Source: Ahaetulla prasina (lineage: Eukaryota; Chordata; Lepidosauria; Squamata; Colubridae). From it: 64,000 nucleotides of DNA. This document shows, in pieces, positions 23,873 to 36,637 of the stretch. Position 1 is the stretch's first letter; each line of letters starts with the position of its first letter. The stretch covers positions 19,200,283-19,264,282 of the forward strand of contig NC_080542.1 of NCBI RefSeq assembly GCF_028640845.1, read 5' to 3'. The translations under genes were made by a program, and so were the position numbers. Below the pieces are notes generated by a model that saw only the letters and a list, made by a program, of their open reading frames with translations, was not told the DNA's origin and did no database searches.

Positions 23873-24639
23873 TCATTGACCCCTTGGAGATAAGTCAGCT
23901 CAGAGCAAAGGGACTTTGGAACTTCAGTCATTAAATGATTCCTTAAATCATCACTGCAAGATCATAAAAAATGAACAATGAGCAGGCCAAAGTGCTTTCA
24001 GCGAGTGGGAAACGCAACTGGTACCCCTTAGCAGTTGGTAAACTAATATTAAATTAAATAATTCACAATTTATCAGTGTTTAACGTTGTCCCAAAGTGGA
24101 AGGTTGAAATAACAAGCAGGTTTGATATCGTAACGCTTAGGAGAAATGGCTATTCTTGAGGCCGGCATGCACTTTTGAATGTGTGGCTAAAAAGTAAAGT
24201 CATGTTATTCATTTGCAGTGGTTTTGAAATGTTTTTTCTAAAAAATACTATGTTTTTCTGAAATTTATAGGATGTTTTGACCCCCAGAGTCAACTTGTTT
24301 GGGTTGTACAGTTTTATAAATCTACTACAATAATAAATAAATAAGTGGGATGAGACTTTGGTTCAGTAAACTTGAGGCCTAGACAATCTATCTCTTTTTA
24401 AACAAAATGTTTTTAAATGAGAAAGCATATGATAACCTTTCCCTGCATTTCTTTTAAGAATATTTTAAAAATAGGAGCGTGGATGGAGATTAAAAATAAC
24501 CACGTTGGTCTTCATAAAATATCATATAAAATGCATGAAATTAATCTATATGGTTGGGCTAACTTTACACACTTAACTAGATTATTTTCTACATTTGCAT
24601 CATAAATTGCACCATAAACTAACCAACAACCAGTTTTGG

Positions 24640-24735
24640 GCAACATTCCAAAGGGCTTTCCAAACCTGGGAACTTTAAGACTTGAGAAACTGTGGGAGTT
24701 AAAAGTTCCTAAGCTTGGAGACCCCTGCTCTAAAG
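24640..24735. repeat. Possible decayed short palindromic MITE
   Basis: Reads CCAAACCTGGGAACTTTAAG and GGAGACCCCTGCTC, similar to the 36534-36637 element in order. Too diverged for a firm call. Confidence 0.3.
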
Positions 24736-24987
24736 CCCAAAGGAAAACAGTCAAACAGCATATTGGAGAAATCAGCTGCTTGGTTTTTAATCAACCTGCT
24801 TAAACATGTTATATGAACCTAGGCCATATGGATGTCGATAAATTTGACAAGCCTGAATTTTTAAAAGAAGAACTTGCGCACAGCTGCTGGTTTTTGCCTG
24901 CAGGATGCAGCTACAAGGATTCTCCCCCATACTTTGCTAACATGGACAATGTTGAACCCCCGAAGGCTGGTTCTTAAATGTATAGAG

Positions 24988-25284
24988 CAGTGATGATGAA
25001 CCTATGACACGCGTGCCGGAAGTGGCACACAGAGCCATCTCTCTGGGCACACCAGCCACCGCCTATTCCTCTTCCAGGTTCCGGCAGCACATGCATGCTG
25101 GCCAGCTGGTCTTCGCACACATGCACACCAGAAACCAGAAGACCAGGTGATCGGCGCACATGCGCACGCTGGAAGCTCTTCTTCCCGGTACGTGCATGAG
25201 CGCCGGGGAACTGCTCTTCCAATTTCCGGCACTCACACATGCTCTCATTTCAGCACTCAGCACTGAAGAGGTTCACCAACACTG
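24988..25284. mobile_element. hAT-like MITE, CAGTGATGGCGAACC-type ends
   Basis: Ends CAGTGATGATGAACCTATGA and GAGGTTCACCAACACTG are inverted. The flanking 8-mers GTATAGAG and TTATATAG match at 6 of 8. Unusually CpG- and ACATGCGCAC-rich for this intron. Minus-strand open frames within it are by-products. Confidence 0.65.
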
Positions 25285-25611
25285 TTATATAGAACATTAT
25301 CCCTCAAAGGACCCTTGAAATTTCCCCAGCGATCCAAAACCATACGATGTTTCTAACCTCATGGGCAAGGAGTCTGCCAAGCAAGAGATGCCAAATGGTT
25401 CCCCTGAAGAGGAAAAGGGTGAAAGCAGCAGCTGGAACCAGAAGGAAAGTGTTCTTCCTCCGCCAGACATTGATGATGGAGACTCAGAATGTTCTTCAAG
25501 ACATTTCTAGCCAGCTGATCTGAGGCCAAAAGGTCAAGCTTTCCAGAAAAAGCTCTACTTGCTTCCTACAATGTATTCAGAGCTGTCCTCTCTTATTAAA
25601 AACCTCTAGAC

Positions 25612-25830
25612 ATGCTTTGGAAAGAGTGCAGAGAAGAGCAACAAGAATGATGGGGAGGGGCGCCTGGAGGCTAAAACATACAAAGAATGCTTACAGAAAT
25701 TCAGTACATCCACTCTTAATGAAAAGAAGGACTAGGGGTGACTTGATAGCAGTGTTCCAATATTTGAGGAGCTCCTACAAAAGTCAAGTCAGGCATCCTC
25801 AGGAGCATTCTCCAAAAGATACTGCACCAA
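25612..25830 (+). pseudogene. CR1/L3-like LINE ORF2 C-terminal fragment
   Basis: Translates to ERVQRRATRMMG and later a block like RRTRGDLIAVFQYLRS, the C-terminal region of CR1/L3 ORF2 seen more fully at 32018-33232. Truncated at both ends, with no tail. Confidence 0.7.
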
Positions 25831-25957
25831 AAATCGTATTAATAATAAAAATCTCAACTCATCAATTATAAAAAGCTGCATTACACATAACAGGGCATGC
25901 GTTATAATGATATTTTTAATTATCCTATGGTAGATTCTTAGGAAGGATCTGACACAG

Positions 25958-26036
25958 GTAATCCTTCACTTAACAGCCATTTGAAATTAGAATGGCACTG
26001 AATAAAAATGACATAGGACCATTTTTCACACTTGGA
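25958..26036 (+). repeat. Fragment of CAGGTAGTCCTCG family
   Basis: Reads ACAGGTAATCCTTCACTTAA, then AATGGCACTGAATAAAAATG and CCATTTTTCACACTTGGA. Only the left quarter is present. Confidence 0.5.
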
Positions 26037-26310
26037 ACTGAACATTTCCCCCAGACTGGTATCTTTGGAGGGGTTAGATTCCAGGGTTCATGCTCATTGA
26101 AGAGTGATTGGATGGGAGCGTAAGAAAACTTTGGCGGGGGGGAATTGTGCTTTGCAGGAAGGGCATCCATTGTATATCTCCACTATAAATGTAGTAGAGA
26201 TTAGGGAACTTCCATAGCAAAGTTGCTTTTTGAAAGGCCAAATAGCCCACTTTGCACTGAATGTTCAGCTAGAACACAGTCACAGCAAGAGGGAACTCCT
26301 AAGAGGGAGA

Positions 26311-26655
26311 CACAGGTAGTCCTCGATTTAAAACTATTTGTTTAGTGACTGTTTGCAGTTACATCGGCACTGGGAAAAAGCAACTTATGACCATTGTAGC
26401 ATCCTCATGATTACATGATCACAATTTAGATGATTTTCTACTGGCCTGTACGGTATTTAGGATGGTTGCAATGTCTCGGGGCCGTGAGATCAGCTTTTGC
26501 ATCCTTCTGACAAGCAAAGTCAACAGGGAAATAAGATTCACATAACGACTATGGCAAGAAAGGTCATATAGTGGGGGAAAAACTCACTTAACAACTGTCT
26601 TGCTTAGCAATGGAAAAGTTGGGCTCACTAAGTCATAATGAGAACTCCCTGTACT
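26311..26655 (+). repeat. CAGGTAGTCCTCG family element
   Basis: Left end ACAGGTAGTCCTCGATTTAA; internal GACCATTGTAGCATCCTCAT and CTTCTGACAAGCAAAGTCAA; right end CATAATGAGAACTCCCTGTAC. Some internal loss. Confidence 0.6.
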
Positions 26656-26758
26656 TAAAAGATCCCAATCCTCTCGGAATTATCTGAAAGATTGTGTAAA
26701 TAAGAACAATGTCAACCCTAATCCATTTTAGACACCTTTCCTTGAGTAGTGCCTATAG

Positions 26759-26960
26759 CAGGGATCCCCAACCTCCAAGCCATGGCCCAGTACTGGGCCA
26801 TGGAAACAATGGGCGAGCGTGCACAAGTACAGTTCCACTTGTGCTAGTGACGGGCAAGTGAACACATGTGCACAGCCCTATTTCTACAAGTGGAGGGCAA
26901 GCGCACACACATGTGCCCGCCGCTCACATGGAACCATCCCCTCTTTCCTCACCTCCCCGC
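26759..26960. mobile_element. hAT-like element, left part (CAGGGATCCCCAACC end)
   Basis: Begins CAGGGATCCCCAACCTCCAA followed by GGGCCATGG, the start of a common hAT non-autonomous family. The right terminus is not found, so the end given is a guess. Confidence 0.4.
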
Positions 26961-29900
26961 TCTTCTTGATGTTCAACAAACTGCACATTGGGGGACATGC
27001 AGACACACTGGTAAGGTAGGTTAATGCTTTCCTTCTTATGTCTTCCACTAAACAGGGATGCGGCTGGAAAGGAAACAGGCCTGAGATGGTGTATTACATA
27101 AAAGAACCTGTGCACTTTGTCTTGTATCAACACAACTGCATAACAAGGGTTGGAAGGAGCATATGGAAGGAATAAGGGGGAATCTTGCAATTATTAAGAT
27201 GGCGAACACTTGGGTGTTCATAGTGTTAGGCTTTTGTTTTTGTTTTTTAAAAAAAGAAATTCATTTGAATTTGAACATATATTAGGACTCTATCAAGTCC
27301 CCAGAATTTATCATTCCAGATTCTTATTTTTTGGTCTGAAAGGAATGCGCTCTGCCCATGGTTAGAGCATTCAGATGCTAGGGAATATCCACCATTCAGT
27401 AAGAATGGAAAATGCCTCCTGTGTAGACAAAGGTAGGCTGCAGTGAGTGGGGAAAACTGATCGTTTCCCACCTTCCTGCTTGCAGCTTAATTACCAAGAT
27501 CACCATTGTGCTGTCCCTTGGTCGATAAAATAAATAAAATATGCCCAAGATGTATAAATGCGGATCAATTAAAAGTTTAGCACTGAGAGACTTTTGAACC
27601 TTCGAGCTTCCTATTTCCTGGGTGGAAACAGCTCTGGGGACAGGAGAGGGCTACCTTGAAATCTGCAAGATACTTTATTATTCCTTTCCAGCATAACTCC
27701 ACACCAGCACCAAACAAAGCTGTTCAGGAAAGAGAGAGAGGGAGAGAGACGGTGTGTGGGGGGGGAGAGAGAGAGGGAGAGAGAGGCTTGCAAAAGCACA
27801 TAATGATATCCTATTATGATTAATTATTGCCAATGATAATTCTGGTGTTGCATGACAGAGGCTAACTACTGAGAAATGGCTTCGGAGATACATCTTGGTT
27901 TAAATTAAGCCTCAGGTCTGCACAGGAGAAATCTGGCCTTCTGAAGCCAGCCAGCCAGCCAGAGCCCCGTCACCTCTCACCCCACTATAGTCCAGCCCTC
28001 CTGCCTGCAGCCCATAAACTACCTGAAATGACATGACTTATAGCTTTTGTTGGAAATTGAAAGAGAGGGGGGGGGAGGGAGAGGGAGGGAGGGAGAGACA
28101 TTGCAAGCCCACGTCTATCTCTACCACTCAAAGCCTGTTCCTGCATTGCAGCTGTTTGGGGAAGGAATGCAGATATTGAGAAAAGGAAGACTCCCCACAC
28201 AGACACGGGCTCTTCAAACCTTGAGAAGGACCCCAAATATAATTACCTCAAACTTGTGGCTAAGAGGGAAAGGGAGAGAGAGAGAGAAAAGAGATGCTCT
28301 TTAGCGAAAGCGGCCAACAAAATTGTGAGAATCCTCCGATGCAGATACAAGGGGGAAGAATTCAGACAGAGCCTGGAGGGGGTATAAAAGCTGCGGAGGT
28401 TGGGGATGAGGAGGGGACTTATGGCAAAAGAGAGACTGATCAGAGTATTGGCAGGTAGCTAGTACCGAAGACAGGTGTAAGTAACAAGTAGCAACCCACA
28501 TGGAAAGGATGTGAGGAAAGAAGGAAAGAAAACAGGAGGAACAAGAGTCTGGGGGCTGCAACCTCCTGCCTTTAACCGGAAAGTGGTAAATGTAACTTCT
28601 GAATACACAGATGCATCAGCAATAAAATGTTGCAGCATAAAACATTCCATCCCATTCTTTTTTAATTTTATTTATTTATTTTATTTTATTTATTGTTTTA
28701 TCTATATATAAAATATACAAAGAGAAATGGGAAATTAGGGGAAGAAAAAAGAAAGGGGAAATATAAGGTCCTAAGGGGGAAAAAGGGCATTGACTTCCAA
28801 CTCCCTTTAGCTAGCACAGTACAAGATAAAAACACTCCAGCCTCAACTTTTTGCTTTTAAACATTAGTATATAACTAGCCATTTCTATAATGACAAATCT
28901 AATTGAGAAAACCAAAGTCAAAGCTTCAATTTTTTTTCCTCACAAGCACAGAAACCAGAAGTTATATCCAAATGAAAAACGTACTTAAATATGTTCTTCC
29001 TCTTTGAATAAAATAATCAATTTAAACACTCCACCCCCATTCTGTAATGCCCCAACCTGACACCTCTAAACCTTCCTGGTTTCTCAGCCAGTCCTCAACA
29101 GCTGGATTTCACAGAGGTATTGTAGGCAGGGGAAACAGAGGCCCACAGTAGTTAGGGTCCCTCTACCCCACCCATCCCTAAGGTTGATGTACTTTTTAAG
29201 TCTTTGGATGCCTCTCTCCAGGTGTGCTGAGTGGAGGATACTGTTTGGATACAGAAGGAACAAGAGGTTGCTATTAGTATACAGACAGGAAGGTGGGCTG
29301 TACTCTATGTAGATAGCCAGGTGGGTGGTTATTTGGATACTTAATTAAAATATTTATCATTTGCACTTCCAGCCAAAAAGAATATTTACTACTTTAAGGA
29401 CAGACAGTGCAAATGAAAATACTTCTTGTGGCTTTGACTGATTTTTTTTTCCCCAATAGAAACTGCACCATGCCAAGTTAGGGCAGGATGATAAAAGACA
29501 AAGCTAATTGTCTATTGGTATTTTGACAAGTCTAGTTACATGCATTGTTTCTTTCTCTTCGTTTTGCATAGACAAAAATAGTAGGCACCTCACACCTATA
29601 TACATTCGGAGCCTGCAATTCGCACTTTTGTTCAATAAAAATCATGTCTATGGTGTCAATCATCACTTTGATGAATAAATCCAATTTGAAGAAATTGAAA
29701 CCAATCAGCAGATTGCCACCAACCTGTACCAAACACAAACCCAATATTATTGCCAGCTTAGGCAAAAGTTACAACTTGTTAAGAGAAAAAATACTGTTTT
29801 CAAAGCTCGCAGCTGCATTCCTTTCTACAGCTAAGAAACTCTAAAGAGCTGATGCCCTTAAATCATAGATTGATCAATTAAAATTTGCAGTCATTGACAA

Positions 29901-30367
29901 ACTGAACTGAGAGTAAGTTGCGATCAAGTAAAGCTTGAGCTGATTAATAATCTATCAATTGAATCAATTGCAACTCAGAGTTCTTGAGATTTACATAGAA
30001 AAATTATTTTACATTATATATAATTTAGATATAATATGATTGTAAATATATGTTACTATCCAGAGCATAGAAAAATTCAAAGAAGCAGTGCAAGATTGGA
30101 AGATGAGGAGAGATCTGGGCCATGCAATTGCCAAGAGTCGGACTCGACTGAATGGATATCATCCTCATCATACGTTACTATACACAAACAGATTTATATA
30201 GATCTTTATATAAATCTTTGTATAGAAAAATGGAACCCTACATTTTTCAAGGTAAAGTTCTACTCATCATATTTTTCTGTGAAAGGCCATTGGAGGAAGA
30301 ATGCCTGTTCCAATATTTTAAAATATCTATATCTATCTATAGTTATATAGCTATAACTATATCCACT
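26961..30367. other. STX1B intron 1: no gene seen
   Basis: Includes GA-rich simple tracts at 27729-27785 and 28062-28098 and an AT-rich TTTATTTA stretch near 28665-28710. No exon motifs. Confidence 0.45.
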
Positions 30368-30596
30368 ATGAGCGGTCTGGTGGCTTAGAAGTGAAGACTC
30401 TCACCTCCCAGTTGCAAGGTTGAGAGTTCAATCCTAGGCAGTGACAGATGCTTCTCTATCAGGGCACATAAAGAGAAAATATCTGCTGCAAACTCTGCAT
30501 AGGCATTAGGAAGGGCATCCGGCCAGCAAATGCTCAGTTCCACTCTGCTCTGACCCAACCACAAAGCAAGGGATTACAGGGTTGTTAAAAAAAAAA
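30366..30596 (+). mobile_element. tRNA-derived SINE
   Basis: An A-box-like TGGCTTAGAAGTG and a B-box-like GAGTTCAATCC (30424-30434) are spaced as in a tRNA-type RNA polymerase III promoter. They are followed by a body with GGAAGGGCATCCGGCCAGCA and an A-rich end at 30586-30597. The GGGCATCCGGC motif also occurs in SINEs mobilised by RTE-type LINEs; the partner here is not established. Confidence 0.65.
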
Positions 30597-30599
30597 GCT

Positions 30600-32017
30600 A
30601 TATTATATGTGTCTATAGCTATACATTTATATACAAATTATCTACTTTCCCTTCCAATAAAAACTTTCTTCTGATAGAAAAACGTGAGAATATAAACTTA
30701 AGCTACCACCAAAGGATGTCTGGAAAGCAAAGAGCTATTAAAGGGGTACTTGGTAGACAGATGAAAAAAGGAAGAGAATCAGATTTCAAATTAAAGAGAT
30801 AGCTGGATAGAGGAACATATCTGAATATATTGGCAGACTTTAGACTTTATTTTGCCATTTACAGCATGTGAAGGCTTTAACTGATTTTCATTTGTTACCT
30901 ACTATACTATATGCCTTCTTTCCACCGTATATTTGAGGCTCGGAATAAATGGATGTGCTAAAAATATGTTGGAATTCCACTGTCCTTTTGGAATTGACGT
31001 CATTCAGAAACTCCAAAGTTCGGTCCGTGCTCTCTTGCATCAAAAAGGCTGCAAGGGCTGGGATAGACCTACACGTCTAGTAGACCTGGGAGATCTTTTG
31101 CTATTTCAGTGAGACATTGGTGAACTAGGTGACTCAAAACAAAACCACACAATAAAAATCATCTGAACATTTCTATAACCTTGCTGAGTCTTAGTCACTT
31201 GCAGTGGTCACTGATGGGCCATTATGCTGTTGAAAAAGCCAGGCTGGAACATATGACTCACACCCCACCTGACTCTAACAGGAGGCTGAAAACAGTTTGA
31301 GGCTGAAGGTAAAGTCTCTGTAAGGTGGGCCTGGAGTTGAGCATTTGGGAATTGTTTTAACAAACTTGCTAGAAAGCATCCAGAGAGCATGTGGACCATA
31401 GAGAAGGTTTTATAAGGATGTTGATGAGGGCTTCTTCTAAAGCCTTACCATCCATCCGTCCGTCCGTCTATTGATTTATCCAGACACACAGAAGGGCACT
31501 GATTCTGCGAATCCAGTCTAGGCACCCAGTCGTTCAGAATAGTAGAAAAAACAAACAAATGTGTAGGAGAGAGTTCACCATCCTGCTTCTTATACTGCAT
31601 GTGTGTTGAAACTTGCCTTCTCTAATGGCCATAATAGGAATTATAGGCACTAAGCCCAACATGGACTTCCAGCAGCATCTGGTTGGAGAAGGCTATTGGA
31701 AGTTGGCATCACCACCTTAATTCCACACACGTTAGGCATAGAGCCTAGCCCTGAATTCATCCTTTCCTCTACACAATTATCAAGTATTGGTTCAGTCTCT
31801 GAAACTGCACAATAGGCAACATGCAAACAGACCCAAACAGAAAGATGCTGGCAATAAATAATGGGTTGTAACTGAATGGTTAAGACACCCAGAAAAACTT
31901 GGTTGAGTTGGGCAGCTATAGAAATTGAATAAAATGGAATGGAACAGAATGGAATAAAATAAAATAAAATAAAATAAAGCAAATGAAAAAAGGGAGGAAA
32001 AGGAGAGAACCAAGAAA
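30600..32017. other. STX1B intron 1: no gene seen
   Basis: A simple AAAAT/GAATA-rich tract at about 31925-31980 precedes the L3 fragments. Otherwise nothing recognised. Confidence 0.45.
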
Positions 32018-32455
32018 GCTGCATAAATAGAGGGATAGATTCAAGATCACATGAAGTGTTAATACCACTTTATAATGCCTTGGTAAGGCCGCCCTTGGAA
32101 TACTGCATTCAGTTTTGGTCGCCACAATGTTAAAAAAAGATGCTGAGACTCTAGAAAGAGTGCAGAGAAGAGCAACAAAGATGATTAGAGAATTGGAAGC
32201 TAAAACATATGAAGAACGGTTGCAGGAACTGGGTATGTCTAGTTTAATGAACAGAAGGACTAGGGGAGATATAATAGCAGTGTTCCAATATCTCAAGGGC
32301 TGCCACAAAGAGGAGGGAGTCAAGCTATTCTCCAAAGCACCTGAGGGCAGGACAAGAAGCAATGGGTGGAAACTAATCAAGGAGAGAAGCAACTTAGAAC
32401 TAAGGAGAAATTTCCTGACAGAACAATTAATAAGTGGAACAACTTATTCTGTCCG
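32018..32455 (+). pseudogene. CR1/L3-like LINE ORF2 C-terminal fragment, first of two tandem copies
   Basis: Reads ETLERVQRRATKMIRELEA, then RRTRGDIIAVFQYLKG and NLELRRNFLT, the C-terminal part of CR1/L3 ORF2. It stops before the 3' UTR and lacks a tail. The next copy starts about 60 bp later in the same orientation. Confidence 0.8.
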
Positions 32456-32504
32456 GAAGACAGAACCTCTGGTCCTGGTGATAGACCTAGATTGGATCCT
32501 GCAA

Positions 32505-33232
32505 GAAAAATCAAATGCACAAGTATAGAATAGATGCAGTTTGGCTCAATAGCAGAAATCACGAGAGGGCTCTTGGAGTCCTACTGGATAATCACTTAAA
32601 TTTGAGCCGGCAGTGTGCTGCAGCTGCCAAAAAAGCCAATGCAATCCTAGGCTGCATTAACAGAGGGATAGAATCAAAATCACATGACATGTTAATGCCA
32701 GTTTATAATGCCTTGGTAAGGCCACACTTGTAATATTGCATCTAGTTTTGGTCGCTATGATATAAAAAAGATGTTGAGACTCTAGAAAGAGTGCAGAGAA
32801 GAGCAACAAAGATGATTAGGGGACTGGAGGCTAAAACATATGAAGAATGGTTGCAGGAACAGGGTATGTCAAGTTTAATGAGAAGAAGGACTAGGGGAGA
32901 CATGATAGCAGTGTTCCAATATCTCAGGGCTGCCACAAAGAAGAGGGAGTTGGGCTGTTCTCCAAAGCACCTGAGGGTAGAACAAGAAGCAATGAGTGGA
33001 AACTAATTAAGGAGAGAAGCAACTTAGAACTAAGGAGAAATTTTCTGACAGTTAGGACAATTAATCAATGGAACAGCTTGCCTCCAGAAGTCATGAATGC
33101 TCCAACACTGGAAGTTTTTAAGAAGAGATTGGATAACCATTTGTCTGAAGTGGTGTAGGGTTTCCTGTCTAAACAGAGGGTTGGACTAGAAGACCTCCAA
33201 GGTCCCTTCCAACTCTGCTATTCTATTATTTC
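32505..33232 (+). mobile_element. CR1/L3-like LINE 3' end, second tandem copy
   Basis: Starts further 5' in ORF2 than the previous copy: 32515-32733 reads HERALGVLLDNHLNLSRQC and KKANAILGCINRGIESK. It continues through the same C-terminal block, with INQWNSLPPEVMNAP-like text in another frame, to the 3' end phrase GAAGACCTCCAAGGTCCCTT and CCAACTCTGCTATTCTATT. Several stops and frameshifts. Confidence 0.8.
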
Positions 33233-34111
33233 TTGATAGAGTTGAGTGGAGTTGCTATTCCCCAGCCTCAAAATCTATGGAAAACTCATTTTAACTCTTT
33301 GGTACCATCTAATGGTTGTTTGGATGTTTCCATCCAGATCTGGTAGTCCTATGGTCAAAATGCCAACAAATTAAGGAAATAATAATCAAGCCAATCACTA
33401 TAAAAAGAATAAAACAATTTTTGCCTCCAAACTTCTTTCTAAGATGAAGAGGGAGTGTTACATACCAAATCTCCCAAGGAAGGGAGAAAAATGAATGCTT
33501 TCTTTCTGTACTATAAGAAAATATTAAAATATTAAAATATTTCCCACTGACTACTCCCTTAGCAGGATCGTAACTCATTTTTCCGTAACGGAAAAATGAG
33601 TAGTTCCATGCATGGTGTCCCTAACAGTTGACATGCTGGGTGGTTCATGAAATTTGTCATAATAAATGTGTTAATTTATAAGGTGCTACAAGTCTCTGCT
33701 ATTTTTTTCATCATATTCACAGACTCCAACAAAAATGGTCACCACGTTCAAGTGGAAACGAGATAGTGATGAATTTATATTAAGACAAAGGCTTGCTTAT
33801 GTTTGCTAAAGCAAAGGAGAAACGCCACATTGGTCTTGATAAAAGAGCTAGTTTGCAGATCTTGCAAAATGCATTCTAAGACTGAGTGGTTTAGCAGTAA
33901 ATATTAAGCTTGGTAATGTTAATCCTTATTTTCTGTGTCAAAACATGTCGAGCAATCACACCTCAATCTGTTCATCTATAGTTCTGTTTATTGTACACAT
34001 CCAGAAAATTGACTAGATTTGGACTGTTTTTAGATATATATTTTTTAAAAATCAGCTTTTATTACATTTAAGTAGCAAATATAGCTCATATCTTTCTCCT
34101 CCTATTTTCTT
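33233..34111. other. STX1B intron 1: nothing recognised
   Basis: No exon or clear repeat. A short perfect hairpin CTCATTTTTCCGTAACGGAAAAATGAG-like palindrome lies at about 33576-33601, given here only as a position. Confidence 0.45.
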
Positions 34112-34238
34112 CACAACAGCAGCCCTGTGAGGTAGGTTGGGCTGAAAGAGAGTGACTGGCCCAAAGTCACTCAGCCAACTTTCACGCTTAGCAGAGCTAG
34201 AATTCTCTCTCGCCTGGTTTCTAATCTAATGCAGGAAG
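34112..34238 (-). repeat. MIR-like CORE-SINE relic
   Basis: Contains AGCCCTGTGAGGTAGGTTGG and CTGGCCCAAAGTCACTCAGC, in the order seen in the CORE region and L2-related 3' part of MIR-type SINEs. It ends with a degraded tRNA-like segment. Old and diverged. Confidence 0.5.
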
Positions 34239-36291
34239 GCAACCAATGTGCAAATGTCCTGTTGTGAACACAACCATCAATCACTTTGGTGGCCCAGATT
34301 TCTGGACTTATAATGGACAATTCAAATCATTTTTGCAGGATATTTGCCCTGCCCCTTTCCTCTTGTTTTCTTCTAAATCCAACAATGGATTGTTGGCCAT
34401 GGTCACGAGTTGCAAAATCTGGAGCAAAAGATCTCTCAAACAAGAAAAACACTGCATGTAGCTGCTCAAGTGACATTTGTTTTAAGTTGTCTGGCAGAAA
34501 AAGGCATGGATACATTCTGTAGATTTAACCACATGGACAATGGGTTTCATACTCTTCCACCCTCTCTCTCTGGGGAGCCCTGCTTCAAGGGGAGGTACTA
34601 GGGATCTATAATAAGGATCCCAGGCACCAAATTACAATTCCCGGGTTCTGTGTGTGAGCGCAAACATCTGTATGTATGGAGGAAGAAATTGGAAGTGCTA
34701 AGACAATTAGTTGCTAATTAATGAATTAGACTTAATAGTGTTTAGATAGCATGCTCTTTATTTAAATCCATATCCCTATCAAGCAATCTATCCGCATCGT
34801 ATCAGCATCTGAAGATAAATGGATATGCCTCAAAATTATGCTTAATTTCTTTTCAACTCTAACTTGATCTGGAAGTAACAATCCCAGCCATCAGGACAGA
34901 TACACAAAGGGCAGCAACAGCCACTCAGAGAGATGAGTGACACACTGGGTGTGCCTTCTTTCGCTCCGTTTCACATTTCTTGGGGTTCGTTCCCCACTCC
35001 TGCCCTCCATTCTCACAACTATAGCCACGTGGTCTAACATAGCTGGGCTCAGATTGTATACCTTCTGTGTTTATTAGAATTTCAGAGAACAAACTTGCAG
35101 CTCAGACACAGCAACGGTTATTCTGCAGAAAAGTTGCCGGTTCAACCCCTGTGGCTATCGATTAGAAACTTGTCCTAGACAACAAAAGGCCTACGACAAC
35201 CTTGGGAGAGAGAGCTCAATAATCTGACTTGATATATAAAATATCTCTGTCTGTGGTTGCTCTCGGTTCCAGTTCATTAATTTTTAGGCTGCAGGAAACA
35301 TTTTCGGAAAACCAAGGGCAAGGGTTATGATAGCTTATTACATTAGGTCACCCCATTTCCCTGTTATCTCAAGAAACAGATTAGAAACAGGTCCTTCTGC
35401 AAAAACCAAGATTCTTCAAAATATGCAAGGTAGGAAAGACCGTTTTATATAATTCTGCCTCTCTAGCTAGCTCTATTGTCCAGAGCATACAGTGGCTAAG
35501 CTATCATGGTTATATAAAATCTATCTGCTTCTACAGCATAACAGCTACAGCTCAGACAGCCAACTAAAATATCTCTTCCCACCACACACCCCCAACATAG
35601 GCAGACAGCCCCTGAGCATGGGTTCCCTTTCCAGATTTGACCATGTATGGCACATTTGCACATCTGCTGATTTATCTCTGCCCTCAACAACCCCACACAC
35701 AAAATTCAAAATTCTCTTTTGGAGCATCTTAATTCTAAATACATCTCGACATCCTCCAATCCGAGATGAGACGGGTGCCCAAGAGTAAGCTCAGCTCAGA
35801 CACCTTAGGACGGTGACAATGAGGGTGCCACGGGGAAGGTCTCCACCTCACATCCTTGCTCAGTGTCCGTTCCTTTCAAACAGCCTGGCAAAGGGGAACT
35901 TCCCACCGAGGCAATTTCAAGATTTTAATCAACGGAGCAAAGAGACTGCTGTGCAGGGTTGGCGGGTGGGAGAAGATTCACACCGAAGGTCAAGCTTTCC
36001 CCAGGCAAAATAAAACAATTGTGCTTTAAGAACATTTGTTCCGCATATTATTTTTGAACCTAATTGGAGTTGAGAAAATTTGTTCCAGGAAAGGCAGGGG
36101 AGGTGAATGGGTGTGACGGGAGGACGTATATTGTAAACCAGGGCTAGAAAAGATTAATGTCCAAGATTACAGAGGCAAGGATTTTTTTTTTTTTGCAACA
36201 AGTCCCTAAAATGCCAGGAGGGTGGGGTTATTGAGGAAAAATGGCAGCGAACAGACTTTTAAACGTAAGGCATTTACTTTATACTTTATAC
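34239..36291. other. STX1B intron 1: no gene seen
   Basis: Overlapping short open frames on both strands have no recognisable domains. No preserved mobile element. Confidence 0.45.
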
Positions 36292-36382
36292 CTGGAGTGT
36301 GCAATCTTGGCAGACTTGTGGACTTTGGCTGGGGAATTTTGGGAGTCCAAGAGTCTTAAAATTGCCAAGGTTGCACACCCTG
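36292..36382. mobile_element. Short palindromic hAT-like MITE
   Basis: Ends CTGGAGTGTGCAATCTTGGC and GCCAAGGTTGCACACCCTG are near-perfect inverted repeats; GGCTGGGGAATTTTGGGAG is the conserved centre. Confidence 0.6.
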
Positions 36383-36533
36383 CTTTCGACTATCACAACC
36401 CATGCATAATTACGAGATGAGGTTCTCTGGCCAGATTGTTGATGGTAGCTTCCCCCACCCCCCATATACTGTATCACAAAATACCACTTCCTGCCTCACA
36501 TTGTTGTGCACAGAAACTAGGCAATATCTAGAG

Positions 36534-36637
36534 CACTGGTGTCCAAACTTGGCAACTTTAAAACTTGTGGACTTCAACTCCCAGAATTCCTCAGCCAGCA
36601 AAGCAAGTCTTAAAGCTGCCAAATTTGGACACCCCTG
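36534..36637. mobile_element. Short palindromic hAT-like MITE with 8 bp TSD
   Basis: Ends CACTGGTGTCCAAACTTGGC and CCAAATTTGGACACCCCTG, flanked by ATCTAGAG and ATCTAGAA (7 of 8). The centre is CTCCCAGAATTCCTCAGCC. Confidence 0.7.

Noticed and set aside
30366..30596. Functional tRNA gene
   Set aside because: A and B boxes are present but there is no cloverleaf acceptor stem pairing, and an A-rich tail follows a non-tRNA body, so it is a SINE.
31650..32392. Minus-strand frames rich in Phe, Ile and Ser (FYFILFY-like)
   Set aside because: They come from the AAAAT/GAATA simple tract and the antisense of an L3 LINE.
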